A stretch of DNA of 64,000 nucleotides from Pseudogemmobacter humi. Its GTDB lineage: Bacteria > Pseudomonadota > Alphaproteobacteria > Rhodobacterales > Rhodobacteraceae. Position 1 is the stretch's first letter. Every line of letters begins with the position of its first letter. The translations under genes were made by a program, and so were the position numbers. The stretch lies in NCBI RefSeq assembly GCF_900609055.1, contig NZ_UXAW01000070.1:1-64000 (forward strand), read 5' to 3'. Under the pieces are notes generated by a model. That model searched no databases, had not been told where the DNA came from, and saw nothing but the letters and a program-made list of their open reading frames with translations. Positions 52,630-60,075 of this stretch are shown here, piece after piece.

Positions 52630-53255
52630 ACATCGAATCCTTTAATTTGGATCGATATCAGACGTCGAGCCTACTATCGGCTTTTCGAGAAAGAAAGAAT
52701 GTTGTTCTTTTTTGGATGCAGGTCGTAAAAACGATCCTGTCTTTTGTGGAGCCCAAGCCAGAGCAGATCTATGGAAAGATGCTGATCTGTACTGAAAAGA
52801 TGCACCGTGTCTTCATTGAGGGTGACGGCAAGACGTTCTCGACTGCATTACCATTTTCCGTAAAAAAGGTGGATGGGTACTTTTTCTGTACGCTTCGATC
52901 TGGAATTGATCTTAGTAGCAAGCTGAGTTCCGAAATTATTGCGGCTCTGTCGACATCTGATTCGTTCGGTAATATTCAGGTTCTCGGCTTTGCTGACGAA
53001 ATTATGAATATTTCTGACGACCCGGACACTCTTTGGGTGGCGCTTAGTGAGCTGATCAACTCGGATGATGGCTATCTTCGTTTTGATCATGATCCTGATC
53101 GCGAGGATGGAAAAATACACCCATTAAACCACATCGACATATTCTTTTCCCAATCAGCCACGTTCAAGCTTGGGCTGAGGGAGAGATTGGAGATTAATGC
53201 TCTTTCGGATATTCTTAACATTAGAACTGATTGTCATTATCTCGCCAAGGAGTGA
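52626..53255 (+). CDS. Partner of the SF1 helicase, unknown function
   Basis: A 209-residue protein overlapping the helicase stop (ATGA at 52626-52629), with the same A+T-rich composition, so the two form one translationally coupled unit. It looks alpha/beta: ADE and DDPDTLWVALSELINSDDGYLRFDHDPDREDGKIHPLNHIDIFFSQS near the end. HPLNHIDIFF has two His and an Asp that could be catalytic or metal-binding. No known nuclease motif is certain. Neither I nor any motif I know names this family. Confidence 0.7.
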   Translation: MNIESFNLDRYQTSSLLSAFRERKNVVLFWMQVVKTILSFVEPKPEQIYGKMLICTEKMHRVFIEGDGKTFSTALPFSVKKVDGYFFCTLRSGIDLSSKLSSEIIAALSTSDSFGNIQVLGFADEIMNISDDPDTLWVALSELINSDDGYLRFDHDPDREDGKIHPLNHIDIFFSQSATFKLGLRERLEINALSDILNIRTDCHYLAKE

Positions 53256-53536
53256 AACACTCCGAGTGGCAACTTAGTCGCTGCAAAGAAACTGTTGTCA
53301 GCGAGATTTGTTATACTGTGGTTCACATTTCCGGCAGCTTAGGGCTGGGACTCGCCCCCTTGCTGCTCCACGCCTGGGCGACCGCTTTGGAAAACTGGGC
53401 AGCGAACTCGACCGACAGCTCTGGGCCGTAGCCTTCCGCTGCACCTGCGAAGAGTTGCGCCATACTGTGATCTGCCGGGGTGTCTCTGATTGGGCTATGC
53501 TGACGTTGCACACACGAACCGGAGTTCAGACCATTG
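53256..53536. other. Intergenic region after the helicase operon
   Basis: A short hairpin GGAGTG-AAA-CACTCC covers the stop codon (53249-53263) without a T-tract. The open frame starting at 53308 overlaps a better candidate and is Arg/Pro-rich, so it is not called. On the minus strand a frame ending at 53323 has a protein-like segment (LSVEFAAQFSKAVAQAW) that I cannot assign. Confidence 0.4.
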
Positions 53537-53689
53537 ATGCCAGACGACAGCCCCCCTTCCCCCGAACCGTCTCCACCGCCGCTCTCGCCCAAGTCCACGC
53601 TGGAACTGATCGAGGACGGCGAGTTGAATGCCATCGCCGATGCGAGGGCAAACAGCCGTGAGATCCCGGTGTCGCTGGACGAACTGTAG
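53537..53689 (+). CDS. Small protein, unknown function
   Basis: A 50-residue product: MPDDSPPSPEPSPPPLSP, a low-complexity Pro/Ser-rich N-terminus, then an acidic helix (STLELIEDGELNAIADARAN) and SREIPVSLDEL. The C-terminus looks like ordinary coding sequence. It may be an antitoxin-like remnant. It precedes the nucleotidyltransferase gene. Confidence 0.4.
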   Translation: MPDDSPPSPEPSPPPLSPKSTLELIEDGELNAIADARANSREIPVSLDEL

Positions 53690-53820
53690 GCAGCTGCTCT
53701 GCGGCATCGCGGGGATTTTTCCGAGGGGCGAGCCTTGACCTGATACCACCTAGCGGCGCTGAACGCACGGATTGGCTGTAGCCCCTAGATCGCCTATATT
53801 GGACGCAGGAGGCCCTTGCG

Positions 53821-54120
53821 ATGCAGAGCCAGACGCCATCCCAAGCCCTGCAACATGGGCGCAATCTGATCCGCGAACTCGCGGCCCGGCACCGCACGAC
53901 CAAGCCGCGCGTGTTCGGTTCGGTCCTGACAGGCAGGGACCGTGCGGACAGCGACCTCGATGTGCTGGTCGAACCCTTGCCGGAAACCACGCTGTTCGAC
54001 CTCGGGGGCTTGCAAGATGCGCTGGAAGAGGTGCTTGGCGTCCGGGTGGACGTGAAGACCCCTATGGACCTGCCTCCGCATGTCCGCGCGAAAGTTTTGC
54101 TGCAGGCGGTCCCGGTTTAA
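53821..54120 (+). CDS. MNT-type nucleotidyltransferase (toxin-antitoxin class)
   Basis: A 99-residue DNA-polymerase-beta-like nucleotidyltransferase. The signature GSVLTGRDRADSDLDVLVE (about 33-51) gives the GS..DxD core. Such MNT proteins usually pair with a HEPN toxin (DUF86) and neutralise it, or act as the toxin's antitoxin by AMPylation. No HEPN gene is adjacent: the next genes are parD and parE. It appears to be solitary. Confidence 0.78.
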   Translation: MQSQTPSQALQHGRNLIRELAARHRTTKPRVFGSVLTGRDRADSDLDVLVEPLPETTLFDLGGLQDALEEVLGVRVDVKTPMDLPPHVRAKVLLQAVPV

Positions 54121-54260
54121 GCGCGGACAGCGGCTCGGACCTAGCACTTGCGTTCGCGGATCGCCCAACCACTGGACGACGGCACCTCCAGCACCTAGAT
54201 TGCACCTTGGTATTTATTGGTATAGGTTGGAATTTGCCTAGAGAAGGAAGGGAGGCGACG

Positions 54261-54506
54261 ATGCCCCGCAATACGTCCGTGTCCCTGGGGGACCACTTCA
54301 CCAGTTTCATCGACGCCCAGGTGCAGGCGGGCCGCTACGGATCGGCCAGCGACGTGGTGCGCGCAGGGCTGCGCCTGCTGCAAGAGCATGAGGCCAAGGT
54401 GAAGGCGCTGGAAGCCGCCTTGATCGAGGGCGAGGAATCCGGTGAGCCGCAGCCCTTCGACAATGAGGCTTTCAAGGCCCGGATGCGGGCCGAGCATGGC
54501 CACTGA
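54261..54506 (+). CDS. parD: ParD-type antitoxin
   Basis: An 81-residue antitoxin with an N-terminal ribbon-helix-helix: MPRNTSVSLGDHFTSFIDAQVQAG then RYGSASDVVRAGLRLLQEHE. The C-terminus is acidic and intrinsically flexible, as needed to bind ParE. GGGAGG precedes ATG 54261. It is followed by parE with an 11-bp overlap, the usual TA order. Confidence 0.92.
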   Translation: MPRNTSVSLGDHFTSFIDAQVQAGRYGSASDVVRAGLRLLQEHEAKVKALEAALIEGEESGEPQPFDNEAFKARMRAEHGH

Positions 54507-54795
54507 TCGAGGTTATCGGCTTTCTCCTGCTGCCGACCGCGATCTTGCAGACATCTGGCGCTATACCGCCCGCCGGTGGTCCGTCGAGCAAGCAGAGAGC
54601 TACCAGGACGATCTGGCGGCCGCGTTCGAGGGGCTGGCATCGGGCCGGAAGATGGGCCGCCCGGTCGAGATCAGGCGCAAGGGCTATCTGAAATACGCCG
54701 TAGGGACGCACCTGATCTTCTTCCGCGAGGCGGAGACGGAAATCATCGTTGTGCGGGTCTTGCACGGCAAGCAGGACCCGCAGCGGCACCTTTAG
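54496..54795 (+). CDS. parE: ParE-type toxin
   Basis: A 99-residue RelE/ParE-superfamily toxin, which in characterised cases poisons DNA gyrase. It has YRLSPAADRDLADIWRYTARRW (about 6-27), typical of ParE, then the strands GRPVEIRRKGYLKYAVGTHLIFFREAETEIIVVRVLHGKQD, ending with the family's VLHGxxD/P segment. It overlaps parD by 11 bp (start 54496). Confidence 0.92.
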   Translation: MATDRGYRLSPAADRDLADIWRYTARRWSVEQAESYQDDLAAAFEGLASGRKMGRPVEIRRKGYLKYAVGTHLIFFREAETEIIVVRVLHGKQDPQRHL

Positions 54796-54977
54796 GCCAC
54801 GCAGCCCTCGACCTCGCGTGGATCGAGAGTATGACGCAGGACTAGCCGCGCCCGCCCATGGGCATTTGGACATCGACCTGCATGTCGCCTGGACCACGCT
54901 GCAGACCGAACCGCCCGCGCTCATCGAGCATCTGCCCGGCTATGGCAGCCACACCCACACGGCCGCCCGCCGGTCAC

Positions 54978-55706
54978 CTACATGCTGTAGCTGTTGCCGT
55001 AGGGAGTGATCCCGTCCGATGAAGCAACCGAGCCGCCGTGGATCGGAAGAATCTCATGTGCCAGATCGAGGTCCATGCCCATTCTGGTCATACAGGTCCT
55101 GAGCCACCTCGGATCGTGGATCGCCTGAGCAGCCTTGTCGTAAGCGTTCACGACAGTTTCCCCATAGGCTCCTTTGGCTTTGGACCAAGCGGCCTCAGGT
55201 ATCGGCCCAAAGCGCGAGATCATCATCGAAAGGTCGATGATATCGCGGTTGAGAACGGAGCGGTCGGCGTGGTGGTCGGCATTGGCGAGCAGCCTTTCGC
55301 AATACATATCATCACGGGACAGGACCGGGACACCCAACACCGGGTCGAAGGTGCCGCTGATCGGGATGCGCGCCTCGCGGACGATCTCGAATCGCACCTT
55401 GGCATTGCCGACACCGATCTGCGTCCTCATCCCGTATTGATCGGCGCGCATATCGCGCAGCGCCGCGACTTCCGCGCCCGGCTTTAGCAGGCCGTCCAAT
55501 CCCCTGTCGAAGGCCGTGGAACGAAGCAGCCGATACCCCTCCTGCGACGAGCAGAAGAAGGCAATATCGACGCTGTCGCGATATTCATCTAGGGCAAGAA
55601 CGATTGCCGTCCCGCCACCGAGGAAGCACCGGGCCTCAAGCAGCAATCTGTCGTCCAGGGCCGCGAGGATGGTGGCGATGGCGTTGTGGTGCGGGCGTTC
55701 AAACAT
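54978..55706 (-). CDS. AbiEii/AbiGii-type nucleotidyltransferase-like protein with altered active site
   Basis: A 242-residue protein of the AbiEii-type nucleotidyltransferase superfamily. The active-site region reads GGGTAIVLALDEYRDSVDIAFF. The usual form is GGTA...R.S.D.D. Here the second catalytic Asp is Ala (SVDIA). AbiEii is the toxin of type IV TA/phage-abortive systems, so activity may be lost. It overlaps the upstream small gene by 8 bp, so the two are a unit, as in related two-gene loci. Confidence 0.72.
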   Translation of the reverse strand: MFERPHHNAIATILAALDDRLLLEARCFLGGGTAIVLALDEYRDSVDIAFFCSSQEGYRLLRSTAFDRGLDGLLKPGAEVAALRDMRADQYGMRTQIGVGNAKVRFEIVREARIPISGTFDPVLGVPVLSRDDMYCERLLANADHHADRSVLNRDIIDLSMMISRFGPIPEAAWSKAKGAYGETVVNAYDKAAQAIHDPRWLRTCMTRMGMDLDLAHEILPIHGGSVASSDGITPYGNSYSM

Positions 55707-55902
55707 TTAGGACGCCGTTCCCGTATCGGGCGATGAGCCGGGCGAGCAAGTCCCGCTCTTCCGGGGTGAGGGCATCCTGACCCACATGCCGCCAGTTCCG
55801 CTCGTAGATCGCCAAGGCGTCCGCACCCTCCAACACGGTGTCGGGGGGACGGTTCCAGCACAGGTGCCGCAACTGTGGATATTGCTCGATGCGCACTTTC
55901 AT
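55699..55902 (-). CDS. Small partner of the AbiEii-like protein
   Basis: A 67-residue protein: MKVRIEQYPQLRHLCWNRP then ALAIYERNWRHVGQDALTPEERDLLARLIARYGNGVL. The same pairing (small acidic-basic helical protein plus an AbiEii-like gene) is a recurring neighbourhood, by memory of family contexts, but I cannot name it. ATG 55902 is chosen over in-frame upstream extension. Overlaps the next gene by 8 bp. Confidence 0.62.
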   Translation of the reverse strand: MKVRIEQYPQLRHLCWNRPPDTVLEGADALAIYERNWRHVGQDALTPEERDLLARLIARYGNGVLNV

Positions 55903-56087
55903 ACCCGGCCCTCTCTGTGGCCGAAGGTAGGAGTTTTGAGAGAAACCTTCCATGTTAGACTGGCTGGCTTCGGTCCTGACGGTCAAAAGGCACTACCGCC
56001 CCGGCCTCCGAACGGTCCAGCCAAGGAGGATCGTCAGCGAAGCGCAGGGAAAGCCCATAGGTTATGGCGAAAACAAATACCGGATAA

Positions 56088-56261
56088 TCAAAGAAATCGG
56101 GTATTCCACGCGGGGGCGGTCAGTGTTCCCAGTTCGGCGACGGCCGCATCAATGTTGTCGCCGAGCCGGTGCGGCTCGCCCCCGGCGCGGACCAGGTAGA
56201 TGTCGCCGTTCTCTTCGATGCTGACAGAGGCACCAGCCTCGCGAGCTGCATCCAGCAACAT
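56088..56261 (-). CDS. Small protein, unknown function
   Basis: A 57-residue product beginning MLLDAAREAGASVSIEEN. The rest (GDIYLVRAGGEPHRLGDNIDAAVAELGTLTAPAW) reads like ordinary folded protein with strands and a helix. It is the last gene of the block following parA and the small partition protein gene. A CAAATACCGGAT sequence at 56074-56085 recurs at 56336-56347. Confidence 0.5.
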   Translation of the reverse strand: MLLDAAREAGASVSIEENGDIYLVRAGGEPHRLGDNIDAAVAELGTLTAPAWNTRFL

Positions 56262-56334
56262 TCCGAGCGCAATGGCCTGGGCAATCTGCTCCTATTTTAC
56301 CTGCGATCCTTTCCAGATCAAAAACCGGACAATT

Positions 56335-56631
56335 TCAAATACCGGATTTATCTTTGTAGAGCTGCCACATCTCTTCGATCAGAACGCCCTGCACGACGCC
56401 ACGCCGCCGGGCCTCGGCGGCGATCTCGGTGGCTATGGGCGGCAACACCTTGGCATGAACCTGATCCGTGCGGGGGCTGGGCTTGCGGCCTCGCTTCCCC
56501 TGCGGCTCGCGCTCGACGAAGCCCAAACCGGCGGCGCGCTCGTCGGCAGCCCGGAGTGAGGCGGCATCTGACGGCTTCTCGCGCGTTTTCAGCCGCCCCA
56601 GATCAATGGCGAACGGACGTTCCTCGCTCAT
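56335..56631 (-). CDS. Small protein downstream of parA
   Basis: A 98-residue protein. The N-terminal half is basic and charged (LKTREKPSDAASLR, GKRGRKPSPRTDQVHAK), then PIATEIAAEARRRGVVQGVLIEEMWQLYKDKSGI, a helical end resembling ribbon-helix-helix or ParB-like accessory proteins. It starts within the parA stop (ATGA at 56628-56631). By position it may be the centromere-binding partner of ParA; function is inferred. Confidence 0.65.
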   Translation of the reverse strand: MSEERPFAIDLGRLKTREKPSDAASLRAADERAAGLGFVEREPQGKRGRKPSPRTDQVHAKVLPPIATEIAAEARRRGVVQGVLIEEMWQLYKDKSGI

Positions 56632-57293
56632 CGGCCAGGCTCCCCGACCAGGCGGCCATAAACCGCCTGTGCGAACCCGGCCGCATTGCCGATTGCCGCC
56701 TCCATGTTTCCCTGCGGCGGCATCGACCGCAGGTCGCCCCCGAACTCGAACAGCGCCGAAAACGCCACGCGCTCCATCAGCGCGGGTTCGATCAGATCGA
56801 CCCCCTGCCTGCGGAGCGAGTGCTCGATGCCGACATGCTGTTTCGACCGAACCCCCTTCGTCATGGTGAAGACCACTGCATGAGGAATGCGCCGGTCCAG
56901 AGTCTCTTCTTCCTCGGCGATCAGGGCCAGCGCCCGCGCCCCGATTGTCGCATCCAGCGTCGTGGCGCGCATCGGCGTGATGACCAGATCGGCTTGTGAA
57001 ATCGCGCGTGAGACCAGCCGGGACGCCACCCCCTCAAGATCGACGATCACCACCTGGCCGTCCTGGTCGAGGGGCTTGATCGTTCGCACGATCTCCGCCT
57101 CGGTGACGCCCGACAGCACCTCGATACCGGCCGGGACGGTCCCGCGTTGGCTCCACAAGGTCAGGCTCCGGTTCGGGTCGCAATCCAGCATGGTAACCGG
57201 CGCACCGGCGTGAGCCAACTCTGTGCCGAGAAGGACTGCTGTGGTAGACTTCCCTGCGCCCCCCTTCGGCGACGCGATTACGATAACAGGCAT
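56628..57293 (-). CDS. parA: ParA-type partition ATPase
   Basis: A 221-residue ParA/MinD-family ATPase for plasmid partition. The deviant Walker A is ASPKGGAGKSTTAVLLG (residues 7-23), with LDCDPNRSLTLW (switch I/Walker A'), then VVIVDLEGVAS (Walker B, where D-L-E replaces the usual D-x-P). A small size and lack of N-terminal HTH suggest the type Ib class. The start is ATG 57293 (MPVIVIASPKGG). It precedes the small partner gene. Confidence 0.88.
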   Translation of the reverse strand: MPVIVIASPKGGAGKSTTAVLLGTELAHAGAPVTMLDCDPNRSLTLWSQRGTVPAGIEVLSGVTEAEIVRTIKPLDQDGQVVIVDLEGVASRLVSRAISQADLVITPMRATTLDATIGARALALIAEEEETLDRRIPHAVVFTMTKGVRSKQHVGIEHSLRRQGVDLIEPALMERVAFSALFEFGGDLRSMPPQGNMEAAIGNAAGFAQAVYGRLVGEPGR

Positions 57294-57327
57294 GGTTTTT
57301 CCCAATCGGGTTATTTCAGTTACCGGA

Positions 57328-57801
57328 TCAAGCGCCGCCCCAAGGCTCGGCGCGCTCAAAATCTTCCAGCTCCGGCTCGCGTCCTTCGTGCAGCCGGATT
57401 CTAGCTGCTAGTCTGCGGCTTTCACTCGCAGCGCGCCGCAACTCTGTCAGCTCGGCCAGCACCTCGGACGGCAAGATCGCCCGTTGGGCAGCCCATCGTT
57501 CACTGGTTGCGCTGTTCAACAGAAAAATCTGTTGTCCCCATATCCGACCGTCCTGATGGTCACGACCGAGCGGGGTCAGCGCTCCACCGATCCCCGCAAG
57601 AAAGATGCCCCCTCCGCTGGGGTGCCGATATAGTGCAGCCTCGAATGCGTTGAACTCATGGACGAACGAGTTTCGCACACCCTTCTGCACCCGCCAGATC
57701 AGCTTGGCCGTCCTGGTGTTGTAAACCACGCGACCGATCCTCCGCGACATATCGCAGAGCAGCGGCTTCCGGTCACAAATCTGAATGTTATCGTCGGACA
57801 T
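57328..57801 (-). CDS. Protein of unknown function between repC and parA
   Basis: A 157-residue protein. It has mixed strand and helix segments (RIGRVVYNTRTAKLIWRVQKGVRN; HPSGGGIFLAGIGGAL) and a C-terminal Glu/Arg-rich helix (LTELRRAASESRRLAARIRLHEG). No family is recognised. It lies 32 bp after repC and 34 bp before parA, so it is transcribed with both. It may be a partition or copy-number accessory protein, by position only. Confidence 0.68.
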   Translation of the reverse strand: MSDDNIQICDRKPLLCDMSRRIGRVVYNTRTAKLIWRVQKGVRNSFVHEFNAFEAALYRHPSGGGIFLAGIGGALTPLGRDHQDGRIWGQQIFLLNSATSERWAAQRAILPSEVLAELTELRRAASESRRLAARIRLHEGREPELEDFERAEPWGGA

Positions 57802-57833
57802 CCTGCCCTCTTTTCGCTTGTGTGTGGGGTGCT

Positions 57834-58961
57834 TCAGTCAAGTTTTGCGAAGGGACCGTGCGCAGAATGCTCATTGCTTCTGCTGAACTGAACCAACTCG
57901 CCGATCAGGGATGCCAAAACGGCCTTTCCCCTTGCCTCTGCCTTCGCCATGCCGATGAAAGCGGCTGCGGTATCCCGAACCCGGTAGCGCCCGATGCGCC
58001 CAGCATTCCGATCCGCAATCAGCAGGCAGAGGACGCTTCGCGTCTCTCCGAAAAGATCGCAGGAGGTGGCCCATTGTGCGCCAGATATGCCGATCATCAT
58101 TGCACGATCGCGGGCAGCCAGTGTCAGGGCTCGCCACGAAGGCGGTTTGCCCGGCGACAACCCTTCGGCGTAGAGGCCAATGACATCTCTGAACTCGGGG
58201 CCTGCCAGCAGCATCACCTGTTCTGGCGATGTGGTTGGCGGCCCCAGCCGTGCATGTTCGCTGGCCCTACAAGTTTCGATTATCTTTTCTTCTTTGGTAT
58301 CTGGTCGGACCAAACTGTCCGACGGCGCGACCTCAACTGTCCGACCGGATGGCACCGAAAAATCGGCCAGAACCGCTGAAAGTGCCTCGATGACCTCGGC
58401 CAATCGGTCTCGTGACCGCAGTTCGGACGGCCTGAGGCGCGGGAAGATGGCGCGCGCGGCGTCCAAAGCTTCGGGCGCATCCAGTTGGCGAATCTGGCAG
58501 ATCAGGTCATTGGCGCGATTCCTGGCTGCCCGAAGTTCCAGCGCCTCGACGGCCTCTTGCTGAACAAGGCGCAAGAGATCGCTAGCACGGTCGATGAGCG
58601 GGGCGAGATTGATCCCACTGGCACAGATGATGCGACCATCTGGGCTGCGCCGCCCGAACCTGCGTCCGTTGCGCATGGTTGCCCGGAAGATCAGTGCCCT
58701 CTCCGCAAGACGTGTCTCTATGCGGTTGATCTGCCGCACTGACAGCCCAAGCTCGTCAGCCAGTCGGGTTACGGAGGTCCAAATAGAGCAGATTCTGCCG
58801 GGTTCAAAATCTTGAGCTTTCAGATGCCGCAGGGCATAGCGAAGGTAGCAGATGTCCTCGTCGCGCAGCCCCAAGCATTGCCGCAGTTTGCCAACGATGT
58901 CTGCCAGATCGAAAGGTCGCACTCCAACCGGAAGCCCGCCATGTGTGAGGGTAAGGCTCAT
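57834..58961 (-). CDS. repC: RepC-type replication initiation protein
   Basis: A 375-residue replication protein of the RepC family found on alphaproteobacterial plasmids. The N-terminal region (DEDICYLRYALRHL, then WTSVTRLADELGLSVRQINRIETRLAER) is a winged-helix replication-initiator type domain. The C-terminal region (MMIGISGAQWATSCDLFGETRSVLCLLIADRN..) resembles the RepC end domain. The start is set at ATG 58961. It is followed by an unknown gene and parA, but there is no repA/repB pair of the usual repABC type. Confidence 0.82.
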   Translation of the reverse strand: MSLTLTHGGLPVGVRPFDLADIVGKLRQCLGLRDEDICYLRYALRHLKAQDFEPGRICSIWTSVTRLADELGLSVRQINRIETRLAERALIFRATMRNGRRFGRRSPDGRIICASGINLAPLIDRASDLLRLVQQEAVEALELRAARNRANDLICQIRQLDAPEALDAARAIFPRLRPSELRSRDRLAEVIEALSAVLADFSVPSGRTVEVAPSDSLVRPDTKEEKIIETCRASEHARLGPPTTSPEQVMLLAGPEFRDVIGLYAEGLSPGKPPSWRALTLAARDRAMMIGISGAQWATSCDLFGETRSVLCLLIADRNAGRIGRYRVRDTAAAFIGMAKAEARGKAVLASLIGELVQFSRSNEHSAHGPFAKLD

Positions 58962-59211
58962 GTCCGCCCCCTTGCGTGGGCCGAACGATCCGGGTAGAAT
59001 CCAAAGCTGTGCAGACTTTGAATGCCGTCGTGGTGGATGCCAGTCCCCACGGCGGTTTTTCGTTTTTGACAGTTCGCCGATCTCGGGCCGCACTTCCAAA
59101 CGGGTAGCTGTGATCGGTTGGACAGAATCGGCTTTTCTCGTTGAATATCAAAGGGACAGCCACTGCCTGTTGGACAGAGTAACCATCTGATTCCAAAGAA
59201 TTGGCATCCCA
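58962..59211. other. Right end of the element, upstream of repC
   Basis: No gene is supported. It should hold the repC promoter and any replication origin. The last copy of the att repeat begins at 59212. Confidence 0.45.
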
Positions 59212-59229
59212 CCCTACGGGCTGCCACTT
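59212..59229 (+). repeat. attR: right 18-bp direct repeat of the integrative element
   Basis: An exact copy of the attL sequence CCCTACGGGCTGCCACTT, which is part of tRNA-Glu at the left end. It marks the junction back to chromosomal sequence. Confidence 0.88.
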
Positions 59230-59347
59230 TTCTTCTGTTTTCCCTTACAACTGAACAGCTTATCCGTGCTTGGCGCATTCGTGCAGCAGACAGCTTGCGC
59301 CCGCACGCGGCTGCGGCCAGGTTGCGCTTGCAGAATAAGGAGCAGCC

Positions 59348-59770
59348 ATGTCCCATGCGATGGATGTCGAGGCGTTGACCGCCTTTCTGGCCCGTGATTT
59401 CGGCCAGGTCGCCGAAGATTTCCGGGTCGAGGCCGTCACGGCCGAAGGGCTGCGGCTGCGGCTGAAGGTGCAGGAGCGCCATCTGCGCCCGGGCGGCACG
59501 GTCTCGGGCCCGGCGATGTTCGGGCTGGCGGATGTGGCGGTCTACCTCGCCATCCTCTCGCGCATCGGTCCGGTCGCCCTGGCGGTGACCACCGGCTGCG
59601 CGATGGATTTCATGCGCAAGCCCGCCGCCGGGCGCGACCTTTACGCCGAGGTGCGGCTGCTGAAACTGGGCCGGAGCCTCGCCGTGGCCGATGCGCTGAT
59701 CTTCAGCGAGGGTGTCACCGAACCCGTCGCGCGGGCGAATATGACCTATTCGATTCCCCCCGCCCGCTGA
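59348..59770 (+). CDS. PaaI-type hotdog-fold thioesterase
   Basis: A 140-residue hotdog-fold acyl-CoA thioesterase. LRPGGTVSGPAMFGLADVAVYLAIL (about 52-76) with the catalytic Asp in the central helix and TTGCAMDFMRKPAAGRDL are typical of the PaaI/YigI group. The substrate is likely an aromatic or medium-chain acyl-CoA but cannot be fixed. AGGAGCAGCC precedes the ATG. It is the first chromosomal gene after the element. Confidence 0.85.
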   Translation: MSHAMDVEALTAFLARDFGQVAEDFRVEAVTAEGLRLRLKVQERHLRPGGTVSGPAMFGLADVAVYLAILSRIGPVALAVTTGCAMDFMRKPAAGRDLYAEVRLLKLGRSLAVADALIFSEGVTEPVARANMTYSIPPAR

Positions 59771-60028
59771 TCCCGCCGAATCACGAAAGACGCCCATGCG
59801 GGGCAGCTCGGCCCCGGCGCGGGGTTATCCCCAGAGCTGTGCACCGGCTTATCCCGCGGCGCACCGCCCCCCGCCCGGAACCCCGGGACACGGAATAAAT
59901 TTCTTGCCCGCCGGATGTGGCCCGCGTCGCCCGCTCCGCCGCCCTGCCAGGCGGCAAAACCACCCGTTTCCACAGGTTTCGGACGCTTTACCACCCCTAG
60001 AGGTATTTTCCGGGGCAATCGAAAACTG

Positions 60029-60075
60029 ACACAAGATATTGACAACCATCTTCGTCTGGCGCCAATATGCTGGTG
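60029..60075 (+). promoter_or_regulatory. nrd promoter with two candidate NrdR boxes
   Basis: ACACAAGATATTGACA (60029-60044) matches the NrdR consensus acaCwAtATaTwGtgt at 12 of 16 positions. A weaker box lies at 60060-60075 (core CAATAT..TG), exactly 31 bp further, the spacing NrdR boxes usually have. TTGACA (60039-60044) and CAATAT (60063-60068) form a plausible -35/-10 with 18 bp, so NrdR binding would cover the promoter. Confidence 0.6.

Larger units (their letters stand above)
42166..59229. mobile_element. 17-kb integrative, mobilisable, plasmid-like element in tRNA-Glu
   Basis: Bounded by the 18-bp repeats. It carries a tyrosine integrase next to the tRNA, an excisionase-like gene, XRE regulators, a MobV-type relaxase with a candidate oriT, a serine resolvase, an A+T-rich two-gene helicase operon, several toxin-antitoxin-type genes, and parA/repC-type replication and partition genes. 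No type IV secretion genes are present, so it needs a helper conjugation system. Chromosomal genes on both sides (recJ left; the thioesterase and nrd genes right) are ordinary alphaproteobacterial genes. Confidence 0.88.

Noticed and set aside
53249-53263. Hairpin over the stop codon of the helicase partner as a terminator
   Set aside because: Only a 6-bp stem and no T-tract follow it.
53308-53661. A 117-residue frame following the helicase operon
   Set aside because: Arg-rich composition; a shorter frame at 53537-53689 in another phase looks more like coding sequence.
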